A stretch of DNA of 64,000 nt from Tolypeutes matacus (Eukaryota > Chordata > Mammalia > Cingulata > Chlamyphoridae): positions 29,546,447 through 29,610,446 of the forward strand of contig JAKSZT010054334.1 of assembly GCA_026826555.1 (NCBI GenBank). Reading direction: 5' to 3'. Below, piece after piece: positions 10,661-21,954 of this stretch. Numbering within the stretch: the stretch's first letter is position 1; every line of letters starts with the position of its first letter. The notes under the pieces are model-generated. The model was not told where the DNA came from, ran no database searches, and was given only the letters and a program-made list of their open reading frames with translations. Both the position numbers and the translations under genes were made by a program.

Positions 10661-11579
10661 ATTAAGGTTCTTCACTGGCAATTTCAGTCTCCAGATAGAC
10701 TCCTGTCATAGAAGATGTGTTAATAAATGAAGTTATTATTTGTGGCTATTTGGTTTCAATATCAGATTTGTTCTGCATGGGTATAATACAGTTTATTTCA
10801 AATGGGTTGTTTTAAAGAGTATAAGGTCAATAAATTTATAATCCCAGCCACCATGAGAGATGTCAAATAATCCATATGTGGAGTCATTAAAGGAGAAAAA
10901 ACTAAAGCAGTTATATTAAATCACTGCCATTGCATGTATTGTCTACCTAGAGTAAAACTAAAAATATTTTGTCACATTGCTTCCCAACTGAGAACGTTTT
11001 AGAATGTGATTTGTGAAACCGCAGAAACAAAAATCATTTTTCTGGTTCCTGACAAGTCTTTCGACTGTCTTCTGTTGCTTCAAGAAATCATCCCCTGAGA
11101 GCCAGTAACTCTCAAATCCATTAGAAATCCTAATCTTGAATTGTAGGACTCTGTTAGAGCAAGTTTTATATACGCTGAGATATTCAGTCATACACATTGG
11201 TGATGCCAGATTAGCAAGCACAATTGTCTATCGTTGAAAAAAAAAAGTGCTCATTGTCCCCCAACTTCTCATTTTTTAGGTCAGAAGCCTTAAAATTAAA
11301 TGCTTCCATGGGCCTCTTGGGGGTTTGGATTCCTAAGTATACAATGCCACAACCAAGAATCCTTGAAACCCCAACTTCTCTGGTAAGGTTGGCATCTGTT
11401 TTCAACCTGAGAACATCTTGACCCACTTTCCATATCGCTGTTGTGTTAATAGACCTCAAAGCACTTTAGGGAGCAGGGTTCACTGCATTATTTATTACCT
11501 CATGTATTCAGCCCTACTAAGTTTCCGATACTACACTATGTACGTTACAACATCCAACATCATTAAACCTTTGCAGCAA
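10661..11579. other. Unassigned non-coding sequence
   Basis: No repeat family or gene recognised. Overlapping 65-87 codon frames on both strands at 10958-11459 have no domain, signal peptide or codon pattern that supports coding. Confidence 0.4.
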
Positions 11580-11715
11580 CTTAGAGTATTGTCCTTCAAG
11601 GGACAGTGTGCTAAGGATCAGCAAGGCTAAGTAGTTCACCCACCCAAGGCCATGTAATCAGAGAAGGCGCTGGAGTGTGATCTCAGTTCTGTGACTACAA
11701 AGCATTTGTTGTCTC
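11580..11715 (-). mobile_element. Probable MIR SINE, diverged
   Basis: GGCTAAGTAGTTCACCCACC, CCAAGGCCATGTAATCAGAG and GTGATCTCAGTTCTGTGACT follow the order expected in the reverse complement of MIR. The match is weak. Confidence 0.5.
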
Positions 11716-11901
11716 CCTGAGTCTTAGGTATGATGTACAACAGAACACTGTGACTATTCAAAATATGCTCATAATTACATTTTGGTTTTACTTTCTTCCA
11801 ATAGACCCACCTCCTGCAAATAAAGCCACAGCCACTCTTGGCAACAGCCTACATGTAGAGGACATGGCCTTTTGTGGGCTTTTTCTATTTTTTTCCCCCA
11901 G

Positions 11902-12053
11902 GGGAGAATGTGAACGCAGTCCCCCACTACCACAAATTATGCAGCCGAGTTTCCCACATTTGGGGAAATCATAGGGGTCAACACATTTGGAGTGCAATGG
12001 ATTAGCCTTGCCCTGGGAAACCACCTTCATGATCATGGTATCTCTCCTGCCAG
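11902..12053 (+). other. Exon-like segment 2 (152 nt), unproven
   Basis: A pyrimidine tract (CTTTTTCTATTTTTTTCCCCCAG, 11879-11901) precedes it, and a consensus donor CAG|GTAAGTA follows at 12054. Taken with the split codon left by the candidate at 10172-10247 it completes AGG (Arg). The joined frame stays open for 33 more codons, to a TAG at 11998-12000, about 53 bases before the donor. An alternative acceptor (CTTCCAATAG) ends at 11804. All three frames within the segment contain a stop, so it would have to be a 3'-terminal coding exon with a downstream UTR intron, or a non-coding exon. No gene recognised. Confidence 0.3.
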
Positions 12054-12696
12054 GTAAGTATGTGTGAGCTTATTCTTAACTCCCAGATGTATATACTTTT
12101 ATTAAAAATTTAGCCTCCAGTTCTCAGTCATAGTTTCAGAATCATAACATAAGAAGAAATTTCTGATATTATCTGAGAATAAACCTTCATTCCATAGTAG
12201 GGGAAAATAAGGCCCAGAAAGGTTGAGTGTTGCACACATTTATGTATCTTGGGAAATTTTTTCAATTTCTTAAGTTCCAGAAAGAATAATGGAAATACCA
12301 GTACTGTGGTTCTGTCTACACAATGATATACAATCCAATTTATTTAGTCCTAGAGTCTTTCAAATTCTTAGATATCTTGTGTATAATGGTGTATAATGAT
12401 GTATATAAATGATTTCTAAATGATATATTTTCCAAAGCTTCTTATCTATTTGCTGATTTCTAAAAATGTTCCTAAGTTGTTGGCAACTTCATCCTGTTGA
12501 TGACAGGATCTGTTTTATTTGACCAAGCCCAGAGGGGCTTTCAGAGACTCATATAAGGGTCTTAACATCAAAATAAAGAAAAACTTAGTCAGATAAAAAA
12601 ATACTAATAAAAGAGCCCAGTTCTCTCATATGAAGAAATAATTGAATAATGCAAACATTTCTTTGTGAAAAATTAATGAACTCCCTGACTAGAAGT
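12054..12696. other. Unassigned non-coding sequence
   Basis: AT-rich. A weak MIR-like phrase (AAATAAGGCCCAGAAAGGTT) lies near 12208. Otherwise nothing recognised. Confidence 0.4.
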
Positions 12697-12711
12697 CACA
12701 GTTAGCCTTTT

Positions 12712-12813
12712 TTTTTTTTTTTTTTTTTTTACCAGGAGGTCCCAGGGATCGAACCCAGGTCCCTCCATATGGGAGACGGACGCCCAACCACTTGAGCCAC
12801 ATCCATCCCCACC
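12712..12813 (-). mobile_element. DAS-type SINE, short copy
   Basis: A poly(T) run joins a single tRNA-like unit in reverse complement (ACCAGGAGGTCCCAGGGATC ... TTGAGCCACATCC). The target-site duplication CACAGTTAGCCTTTT is exact, at 12697-12711 and 12814-12828. Confidence 0.92.
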
Positions 12814-13039
12814 CACAGTTAGCCTTTTATTGAAGAAACTTGGATTCCATTTCTGATTTGATCAGGCTGGTTATCCTTGACTTTGAGCAGATGTTCTGCC
12901 ACATACATATATTCTGTTGTTGTGAGAGGAAGCTGTACTGTATGCTCTCGTGTAGACAGTTAGCTAGGTGTGTTATGCATTTACTCAGGAGAGAACTTGC
13001 CGCTCATTTCCCACCTGACTCAACATAAGTTTTTATAGT

Positions 13040-15266
13040 CCACCAGGATAACCACTCTGCTGTATTTTACTTACCTAGTTAAACTCTTTTAGTCAGCTTC
13101 TCCATGCATATACTTAGAAAGGGTAACCTTACTAAACATCCCTTGTGTGCTTTTATTTTTCATTCTCTAAAACAATTTTAAACCTTCTCCGCTTTTCTCA
13201 AACTCTTACAACCCTCCCCTGTCATTCTTAGCTGATGACATTACCTCATATTTCACTTATAAAACAGAGGTAATCAGACAGATACCTTCCAAGACCCAAA
13301 ACTACCAACCCACCCAATTCTGTAGTTAACTCAATGACTTGTCCTCTGCTATTTAGATGACATGTCTGTGCTCCTTTCAAAGGTTAACTCCTCAATATTT
13401 GTGCTCTAATCATACTTATCTGAACTTTTAAGTTCTTGGCTCTATAAATTTTCTCTCTCCTGGTCCCTCTCTATTGCGTAATGTACATCAATATATAGTC
13501 AAACCTCTAATTTTATCTCTGATCTTAAATAGCCTTAAAAACAAATAAATAAAAAAAGAAAAACTCAGTCTATTGTATCTACAACCCCATTTCTCTGCAC
13601 CCATTTGGAATAAGTTTTTTTTCCCCAAAATTGTTTATTTTTTTCCATATCATATTTATATTCTCTTCTTAACCCACTCTAATTGGGCTTCTGTCTCTTC
13701 AACTAAACTGAGATGGTGTCTGTCAAAACCACCAAATGAGTTCTGGGTTGCCAATCCAATGGTCATGCCTCTGTTTTTATCCTTCTTGACTTCTTAGCAA
13801 CATTCCACACTGGAGAGCTCCTGGGATCCTTCTCCTGTCTATAAATTCTCCCTTGGTAAACACATCTGGTCCTATAGCTTTGACTACAACTTATATGTCA
13901 GTGACTCCCAAATATATAACTTGAGTCCTGATTTTGTTCAGAATTCCAGACTCATATATCCAGTACCTACTGGAACTCTCCACATGGATGTCTTATTGGC
14001 ACCTCAAACTTAGCCAAATCAGAATTCTTAATTCCTGCCCAACCCAATCCCCACTGGTATTTTAGTCTTTCTCATCCCAGTGATTGGTATCACCATCCCA
14101 GTTGTTCAAGTCAAAAAACCTAAGAGAGTTACCTAAATTTACCTTTCTTTCACTCCCTATGTCCAGTCCCTTGGCAAGTTATATTAACTATACATCAAAT
14201 ACATTGAATACATCCATTTGCTTTCATTTCCACCTCTATCCTTCTAGTCCAACCTACCATAATTTTCATTGACCTATGAAACTTTTGGTCTCCTTGTTTC
14301 CAGTTTTGTCCCCTGAGCTACTCAGCTGCCTTTTTACTCTTTCATCACCTGCTCCATTCTGTATCTTAGAAAGCTAAACTTCCCATATTCCCTTGCCCTC
14401 TGGCTTCAGTCCCACCTCTGTAGTCTAAACTCTCCCGGGAAGCCCCTGCCACCCTAATGTCAACTGGATGGCTCAAGCTTCTGGGCCCCAGTTATACCAC
14501 CTTGTTCCTTGATTCCCTCAGTCTTAGAAGCGGTAGCAACTATGGTTTATCTCTTAATCTCTTGGGTTTTCTACCAGCTGTGTACCTGATTCCCAGCATT
14601 AAAACTCATATGTTTAAAAGACCTAAAATGATTTTTATTTCTTTATATATTAATATACCCCTAAGCTAATATATCTTCCACACAATAGTCAGAATGAGAG
14701 TTTTAAAAATTTAACTTAGATTCTGTCACCTCCACCTCCCCTCTCCCTTCCCAAACTCACTTAAATTTTTTGATCCCAAGGAGAATAAAATCCAAACTCC
14801 TTATCCTGGCTTACAAAACCTACCATGATCTACTTCCAGTTTAAGAGTCCTATCTTATTTATACCACTTTCCCTTTCACTCATTATACTCCAGCCCTGCT
14901 GGCCTTTGTTCTGCTCTTTGACTATGCCAAGCCTGTTCTAGTTTAAGGGCTTTTGTACAAACTCTTTCCTCTACCTGGAGTGCTCTTCTCTCTGATCCTT
15001 ACACTGCAGCTCCTTCTCATTCAGTTCTCATCTTTAAAGTCAACTTTGTAACGTATTTTGTGACTCCCATCAATCTGTATTATTTGCATATTACTTGTTA
15101 ATACATAATCATTTTTATTCTTCTCCCCGCCAATTTTCTGATTATTCAACTGTTTATTTTATGTCTTTATCCCGTAGGCAGAGATATTGTCTCTCTCATT
15201 CTAGTTCCTAGAACAATGCTTGATACAGAGAAATCATCAATAATTATTGGAAAAATAAATGAATGC
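13040..15266 (+). mobile_element. L2 LINE, long 3' portion
   Basis: Plus-strand order follows L2: an upstream coding block (TCATATTTCACTTATAAAAC near 13245), the RT-end region (GTGACTCCCAAATATATAAC near 13900; CTCATATATCCAG; CACATGGATGTCTTATTGGC near 13980), AATAAAATCCAAACTCCTTA near 14784, CTACCTGGAGTGCTCTTCTC near 14970, and the 3' end ATAAATGAATG at 15255-15265. This is one of the longer L2 remnants one sees. It is heavily mutated and without a usable ORF. Confidence 0.8.
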
Positions 15267-15850
15267 AAGCCAGAGCTCTGATTAGGCAAGAGTTAGATGA
15301 ATGAATCCCTAAGTTAAGCAGTTAAATAATCACTTAATGTTTTGAAGGTAAATTGAAAGTTAAAGTTCAACTGTTGTTGAAATTCTAAGTGCAATATATA
15401 TTTAAAAAGTGTGTAACCTAGTATAAAAGAAGATACAATCCTGGAGTCATGTTCACTATATCTGCATGACAAGCCATGAATATATTCTTAGTCTCTCTAT
15501 AGCTGAGGTTAAATAGAGTGACTTCAGGTTTCATCTGCCTGGGACTTCTACATCTGGTAATGGTTAATAAGGTAATTCAGTAAAAAAAAAAAATGAAATA
15601 AACATATCTACCTGAATATATTCATGAACTGAAAAATGGTGGTAAAGAATTAATTACAGCCTCAGGCTCTGAAAGGAAGTCTAGAAGGAGTACATCCAGA
15701 ATGTGAGACAGCATTTCCCCTAAAGTTGTCTGCTGATTCTGAACGAGGTAGCTGAGGAGCTGTCAAGCATGGCAGTGCTTGTGACAGGCCAACAGGACCA
15801 AGAGACAAAAGTGGAATCGAAGGTAGGTGTGAACCAGAAGTAGACCAGAA
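15267..15850. other. Unassigned non-coding sequence
   Basis: AT-rich. Minus-strand frames of 89-135 codons that cover 15662-16127 run partly into an L1 fragment and show no coherent protein family. Confidence 0.4.
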
Positions 15851-15857
15851 ACATGTT

Positions 15858-16110
15858 TTTATCCAGAATATATAAAGAACTCCTACACAACAATAAGTTA
15901 ACGACAGACAATGAAATAGAAAAGTGGGCAAAATTCTTGAACAGGCATTTCACAAAAGAGGATATGGCCAATAAACATGGAAAGCATTCAACCTCAGTGG
16001 TAATAAGGAAAATGCAAAGTAAAACCACAGTGAGTACCATTACACAAACACCAGAATGGGTATAATTAAGAAGACTAAGAATACCAAGTGTTGGTAAAGA
16101 TGTGTAGATA
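15858..16110 (+). mobile_element. L1 ORF2 C-terminal fragment
   Basis: The frame from 15853 reads [12 protein letters not shown], then [20 protein letters not shown], then a [18 protein letters not shown] stretch. This is the L1 ORF2 C-terminal region that also occurs at 24720-24890. Only about 250 bp remain. Confidence 0.85.
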
Positions 16111-16780
16111 CTGGGTCTGGAGATCAAGAAGGACCTTCCTAGTTTTCTAAGAAAAAGCCCTTGCTATTTACTTTAAGGGCTTTAGTGGCTGCAGGGAAAC
16201 TCCACATTCTTTTTTGAGAGATTTGAGAGAGGTAGAGGGAAGGCTGAGAATTAGGAAGACAGTGCTTAGATCTCAGTATTTTTGTTCTAAACAAGCATGA
16301 TCAATAAGAACAACTTGTTTCATTAAAAAATTATAATCAGCAGAAGTAGCAGCTACCTACCTGGTTGATTATTCAAGCAGAAGAAGTTCCCTGCTGCACT
16401 GGATATAGACATGTTTATCTTGTGTGATCTAGAGTTTGGTTCATATATATATTTTTTGTCACCTTGAGTACCTAAAGTGAATATCATAGGTGGCTTTCCA
16501 ACATGAGGATGTGTAACTCCTAAAGAAGATTTGCAGACCTTTTTGGTGTCCCCTTTAAAAGTGTACCTGGACTTCTCTAGGAGAGAGTAATAGCCACAAT
16601 TCAGTCAACCAAAATGAAGTCCCTTTAAAGAGGGTAAGAGTATACCCTGAGCCAAGGAAGAGAGAAGAGTCAGTGGATCTGTGTTCTGCCTTGGGAATAC
16701 CAAGGAGTGTGGATTGCAAGGGGGTTTTGAGGGTTCAGTGGGTCTTTGAACAAATTCTTTGAAAAAGCTCTAGAGTAAGC
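16111..16780. other. Unassigned non-coding sequence
   Basis: Nothing recognised. There is no long frame and no clear repeat. Confidence 0.4.
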
Positions 16781-16781
16781 A

Positions 16782-17382
16782 TGGTAGGCAGAATTTCTTG
16801 GAATGGCCTTCAGGATCACACACCCTTAAACCCTGGCACCTGTGAATGTGATGAGCTATCACTTTTTAAAAATTATGCTATGTTATATGACATAGAAGGC
16901 CTTAAAAAAGGGAGATTATGCAGGGGGGCCTAATCTAATCACATGGACCTTTAAAAACAGAACTTTCTCTAGTTGGGGGCAGAAGAAGCAGGCAAAAGAA
17001 GAATTTAGGGAGATTCAAAGCATGAGGGGGATTTGATGTGCTGGTATAATGATGGAGGGGACCATGTGAGAAGGAATGTGGGTGGTCTCCAGGAGCTGAG
17101 AGCAAAACCTGGCTGGCAGCCAGCAAGAAAGGACATGGTGCCCTCAGATCTACAGCACCAAGGAACTGAATTCTACCAACAACCTGAATGATAGTGGAAG
17201 TGATTCTTCCCCTAAGTCCTCAGGTAAGTGTCCAGCCCAGATGATATCTTCATTTTGGCATGTGAAAAATCAGTCAGGTCCACCCACACTTCTGACCTAT
17301 AGAACTGTGAGATAATAAATGGACGTTGTTTAAGTTACTAAGTTTGTGGTCATTTTATATGCAGCATTAGAAAACGAATACA
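16782..17382 (+). mobile_element. MLT1-type LTR (ERVL-MaLR)
   Basis: It begins TGGTAGGCAGAATT and ends GAATACA, with GAGATAATAAATGGACGTTG near 17310 and TTACTAAGTTTGTGGTCATT shortly after, which is the MLT1 3' pattern. The CAGGTAAGTGT at 17222 is part of the LTR, not evidence for an exon. Flanking 5-mers do not match, so the target duplication has decayed. Confidence 0.85.
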
Positions 17383-19183
17383 ATAAAGTATGGAGTGCTA
17401 TTAACCCCTCTTTAGAATTTATGCAGATTATGGATCCAGAGCTTTTCTCAAATGATATTGCATCTCCTACTTTACAAGAGCTGCTGACACAGTCAGATTC
17501 TGGGGGCAGTTTATGACTAACAATGGAATAGCTTCCAGCAGCTGCTGGGAGCTCTGGGTGCTGAGGAATAATTCCAGCAGCTATAGCTACTGTTAACGGG
17601 TACCTACAGTCATCCTTGAGCCCTGCTAAAGGCTGCTTCCTGGGAGTGCCAGAATAAAAATATCGACAGGAGTTGTCACTGGTTGCAATGGATACAGGCT
17701 GATGAGAACATTTTAATTGGAAACTTCTAGCCTTTTATAGTATTGCTCCCAGAAATAGGGGATTGTCATAGATTAGGTAAATATAGCCACAGTTAAGTAG
17801 GCATGAGTCTAGGGCAAAATTCAGAGCTCAGTAGGGAACAGGAGTGCCAATCAAGAATAAGGGAAGCCCTATCACATGAACTGGGCATGCACAATGGGCT
17901 CAGACATAAATCTACAGCTTGGGGGCAGACACCGAGGGACAAGCTGGATAACAGCCATTGTACAGCTGAACCACTGGGGGAAATAAAGCTCTTAGACATG
18001 GCAGAGCTTGCTTATTAACTGAAGGATAGATTATGGTTGAGCAAGCAGCTTGAAATCCTTAATATTCACCCCTGGGCAGGTGCTTGGACATATGGGAGCT
18101 GATTAAATGTAGTTAGAGACCCAGAAATGCTGTATGAGATTTCATATGGGAGCAGAATCCTTTAACTTAAACTGACACTACATATCAATCAATTTTATCA
18201 GCTTCTTTTTTTGAGAACATAAGCATTCTTGAACAAGAAAGGCTAATGTAAGTACTACAGATTTGATACTGGGATAGAATTTTTTGTTATGTTATGTATT
18301 GACTAGAAAGCATTTTGACTCCAAATTTATGGATGAATATATTACACACAATAATGTACAAGCAAGATGTTTTCTCAACATATCAGTAATGTAAAACATA
18401 TTGTTTTTTGCTGTGGTCTGGTTATGAGGCCTGTTAAAGTTTGTAAAAAATCTATATTTAATTGGCTTACTTCAAATTTTTGATGCTCATTGATAAGTAA
18501 GGTTTATTTCCTGGCTACTATTTTTTCAAGATAAAAAAGTAACAAGATGGACATGCATATTTATTTAAAGGAATTTGGGTTACCTCTGCATGAACTGAAT
18601 AATATTCTTATAAGTCATTAATGTCTTCAGCATCAAGGAATAGAATTTCAATCACAGTTCCTTTTTCCTATTACTTTTGGCTACTATTGTACTGCAGATT
18701 ACTATAGGAAACATATTAAGAAGTTCAATATTCTTTACTAAATTTGGCAACATACATTCAACTGTTACAGTATTTATTTGTGAGTTTCTACTGACTCATC
18801 AGCTGAGCTATAGAATAAAAGACTGAGTAGAAAATTGCAGTAAGCAGTAACCAAAAAGTGCCAACTTGGATCAACCCTGGTACTTGATGGGGGATAAAAT
18901 ACAATTTATTGTGTCCTTCAAGGTCCTTGTTGTGTCCAGGTGTGGAGGTAGGATTCTCAGGCTTGTGGGCTTGAGGAGCAGGGAGGAGATAGTTACAGGT
19001 ATGTCAACAACTGAGGCAACTGGAGAGCAGCAATCAGAAGTAGGGAAAAGAATAACCACCCTCCCCTTCTCACCAAATCTTACCAACTGGCAAATTTAGC
19101 AGTGGTGCTGGGAAGGTTTTTTTTGTTCTGATGTGCAATGTAATTTAAACCAATGCTTTTAAAAAAATATTCCTGGAATTGGC
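17383..19183. other. Unassigned non-coding sequence
   Basis: About 1.8 kb with no recognised repeat or gene. Open frames at 17793-18018 and 18866-19099 overlap frames on the opposite strand and carry no known domain. Confidence 0.4.
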
Positions 19184-19199
19184 TTAATCAGGTATATCT

Positions 19200-19240
19200 C
19201 ATTTTTATACTAAATTTTAGCCAAAAGGCCGAAAAACTAT
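19200..19240 (-). pseudogene. Truncated U2 snRNA 5'-end retrocopy
   Basis: Read on the minus strand from 19240, it contains TCGGCCTTTTGGCTAA, the exact highly conserved 5' segment of U2 snRNA. It is preceded by ATAGTTTT in place of the U2 start ATCGCTTC and followed by an AT..AGT segment, then a short A-rich tail. It is only about 41 bp. A perfect 16-base duplication TTAATCAGGTATATCT flanks it at 19184-19199 and 19241-19256, which marks L1-type retrotransposition. A U2 relation rests on about 30 aligned bases. An intact U2 is about 190 nt, so this copy is 3'-truncated and non-functional. Confidence 0.6.
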
Positions 19241-19256
19241 TTAATCAGGTATATCT

Positions 19257-20060
19257 TTTTTTTTTTTTGAGAGGTATAGCGGCCAGGGATTGAACCTGAT
19301 AATGGATGTAGGATGACGGAATACCTGAAAGTAACTTGGTTCTCTCCCTGTTGCTAGGATACGAAGGAATGAATTATATGTATTTAGAAGGTAATGAGAT
19401 GCAACCCTCTCTTGGTGCCAAATTCCACTTTTGGTGGTCAAGAACATCCTGTTGAAGCAATGAAGTCAGAAAACCAGCTTCACCTGTCTGGGCAGACCTG
19501 CGCAGAAGAAACCCCATGCTGTCCTCACTTCAACTTGCTTAATTAACGAAGTAAAATTCCCACCCAGGGATGGAGTTATCTGCCCCTTTTTTGATCATGA
19601 AATATATGTGCAAGCGTGATTTCCTGAACATACTAATCATACAATTATATAACTAGCCATGTATGTTCATCCGTGTACATAAAAGCTAATGCATAATCAA
19701 AGCAAATGCTAAGTAGTAATTTAGGTATTTAAGCAAAAGTAAAACTACAGCATGGGAGTCAGGTCTGAGTCGCTTTAGACTGGCCTTGGCTCCTGTCTGC
19801 AGACATAATGAATGTATGTTCTGCCTAACTCTCGTGTTAAAGTTTTTTCTCACTGGTTATCCTCAAAGGCCCAGCTTTGGGGCCTAACACTGGGACTTCA
19901 TAAATGGGAAGCCGGCACTCAATCACTGAGCTATATTGGCTCCCCTGAGTTGGTTTTTTGCATTTGTTTAGTTGTTGTTTTTAGGAGGCACCAGGAAACG
20001 AACCCAGGACTTTGCATGTGGGAAGCAGGCCACTCAACCACTTGAGCCACATCTGCTCCC
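19257..20060 (-). mobile_element. Dimeric DAS-type SINE, split by an LTR
   Basis: A T-run at 19255-19269 starts a minus-strand SINE (GGCCAGGGATTGAACCTG) that breaks at about 19297 and resumes at about 19890 (TGGGACTTCATAAATGGGAA). It then adds a second tRNA-like unit from 19985 (AGGAGGCACCAGGAAACGAA) ending ACATCTGCTCCC. The two-unit layout matches the intact dimer at 22536-22749. Right flank CAGGTATATCATTTTT and left flank CAGGTATATCTTTTTT are its target duplication. Confidence 0.85.
19297..19889 (+). mobile_element. Probable solo LTR inside a SINE
   Basis: About 590 bp of non-SINE sequence interrupts the SINE exactly within its GATTGAACC|TGGGAC block. It begins TG and ends CA (approximate borders), carries a TATA-like stretch near 19650 and an ATAATGAATG phrase near 19806 that could be a decayed poly(A) signal. 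No gag, pol or env sequence is present, so if this is an LTR it is a recombined solo copy. The provirus class is not determined, and the target duplication is not clean. Confidence 0.5.
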
Positions 20061-20077
20061 CAGGTATATCATTTTTA

Positions 20078-21480
20078 AGTCAATTTATCAATAGAATTAC
20101 ACATCTTACCATGAGTTATGGCAGTCTGTCTCTTAGAGGGTGGATGTCCCTTTCAGGTATAGGGCCAATATAGACAGAAAGAGTCAGGTCTGCTCCCCAG
20201 AGGAGTCTATGCAGGCAGCAGCTGCAGTCTTCTGCCTGGGAATCTAACACCTAGGAGACTGTGGGGCAGCTTTTCCTTGAGTCCACATAGGGCTTGCTGT
20301 CACCTGCAGCAGAATGCTGGGAAAACAAAACCTAAAGCATAAACATTTTGCAAAAATAGTCTAGCTGTACATAATGATCCATGAAAGAACATAAATTTCT
20401 TTATAAGGAGGACAAAAGTTTTTAAGGTTTCTTTTTTTAGGCCAGTAATTAGGTTGCTCATATAAGAAATTTCCATTGTAATTTATAAATTTAGTGGAGC
20501 TACAAAATGACATAAAGAAGTTGAGATACAAATTTAAACTCTACTGATCTAGATGAAAAGAAAAATCCTGGACTGAGAGTGATGCAACCAAAGGCCTTTG
20601 ATGACTAAGCTATTTACTGGGATCCTCCCAGGCTTCTGTTTTTGTTTGACCTTGGCAGAATTGATTGCTGGAATTTTTCTCTCATGTTGATTTCCTATCA
20701 TTGACAGCCCTCCTTTTCATACTTAAAATCTTTCTGTTAAGGTGAATGTTTGTTCATTTCTGCTTCTTGCTGTTGACCTCCTTTGATCTACTCTGCACTT
20801 ATGGGTAGTTTCACACTGCCTAACCTTTGTTGTTATTTAACTATTCCATGTCTATTAGTCTTGCTTCCCAAGCTAAACTTGTATCTGTGAAAGTAGGGAC
20901 TTGAGTCTTAGACAGTTTTTATGTCACCTACTCAGTGGTTCTCAAAGAACAGATTCCATTTACTACCAAATTATTTTAAGTCCTTAAATTTGACATAAAT
21001 TCTTGGAAATCTATTAATGTCCATTAAAAAGGGAGTCTTTTAAAATTGAATTTAGTGTGGCTAAGATGCTTAGATAGACTTATGGGTGGAACATAAGGTA
21101 GATAAATCGGCAAAACACTGCTTTTCATTGTCAAGGTTAGGGTCTTGCACATATTTTTGATGTGAATGGAAGCTTTGTAAGAGCGTGGAATAAGAATACA
21201 ATGGAATACTATATCAGCAGAATGATACCAAATGCTGGGAAAACTAAAAACTAGTCATGCTTTTAACAGAAAAATGTACCTCTCATTCCTTATAAATTCA
21301 CTCTTTCTTCATAGATGTAAGGATTTACATAATTAGAGAGAAGAACAATTTTCTTTAAGAATTGCAAGATGATTGATACCCAGAGTTAAAGCAAAATTAT
21401 TTAGGGAAAGCATAATTTGTTCTTACCTAAAGTAATGACTTGTGCTGTTTAGATTAGTTATTCTGTAATGTTCCTTTGGA
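20078..21480. other. Unassigned non-coding sequence
   Basis: About 1.4 kb with no recognised family or gene-like signal. Confidence 0.4.
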
Positions 21481-21487
21481 AAGAGTA

Positions 21488-21949
21488 TGTGGAACAAGTT
21501 GTGATACAGTACATGATGGGAACACAGGCTTAGGCACAACAGAAACTTTCAGCAAAAGACCACTTTACTACTTTTACATCCTAAAGGGTCCAAAAGATCA
21601 GGGGACGAGATCCCTTTGTGTCCGTTCTCCCAGGGAGGCCAAACTGCTCGGGTTGGGGTCACTGCTTGGGTTGGGGTCAGTGGATGGCAGTTCCGCACAT
21701 CTCATTTTGTGTTGGGGGGAGAGACACTTGTACTGTCTGAGGGTGGGTTATTTACACTACTCAGAGGAAAGGGGCTGCTTATTCCCAGTTTCTGGGCTTA
21801 TGGTAAGGTCAGGCCTTTTCATCAGACCTAACATCTCCACTGGGCTGCAGAATGAAAACATACTGTCTTTTTCCACACAGTAGAAAAAGAGGTGGGGATA
21901 GGCCAGGCCTGGGAGATGGCTGATAGGTGTATCTGTGACTTCCCCCGAA
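21488..21949 (-). mobile_element. Solo LTR, family X copy 1
   Basis: Shares its whole length with the LTR at 41647-42176, for example TTAGGCACAACAGAAACTTT, AAAGGGTCCAAA, GGCCTGGGAGATGGCTG and CTGTGACTTCCCC. Borders read TGTGGAACAAG on the left and CCCCCGAA on the right, with flanking GAGTA (21483-21487) and GAGTG (21950-21954). No internal retroviral genes. A 77-codon minus-strand frame (21990-21757) lies in LTR sequence and is not a gene. Confidence 0.75.
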
Positions 21950-21954
21950 GAGTG

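Noticed and set aside
17219..17235. Consensus donor CAG|GTAAGT as an exon end
   Set aside because: It is part of the MLT1 LTR, where this motif is common.
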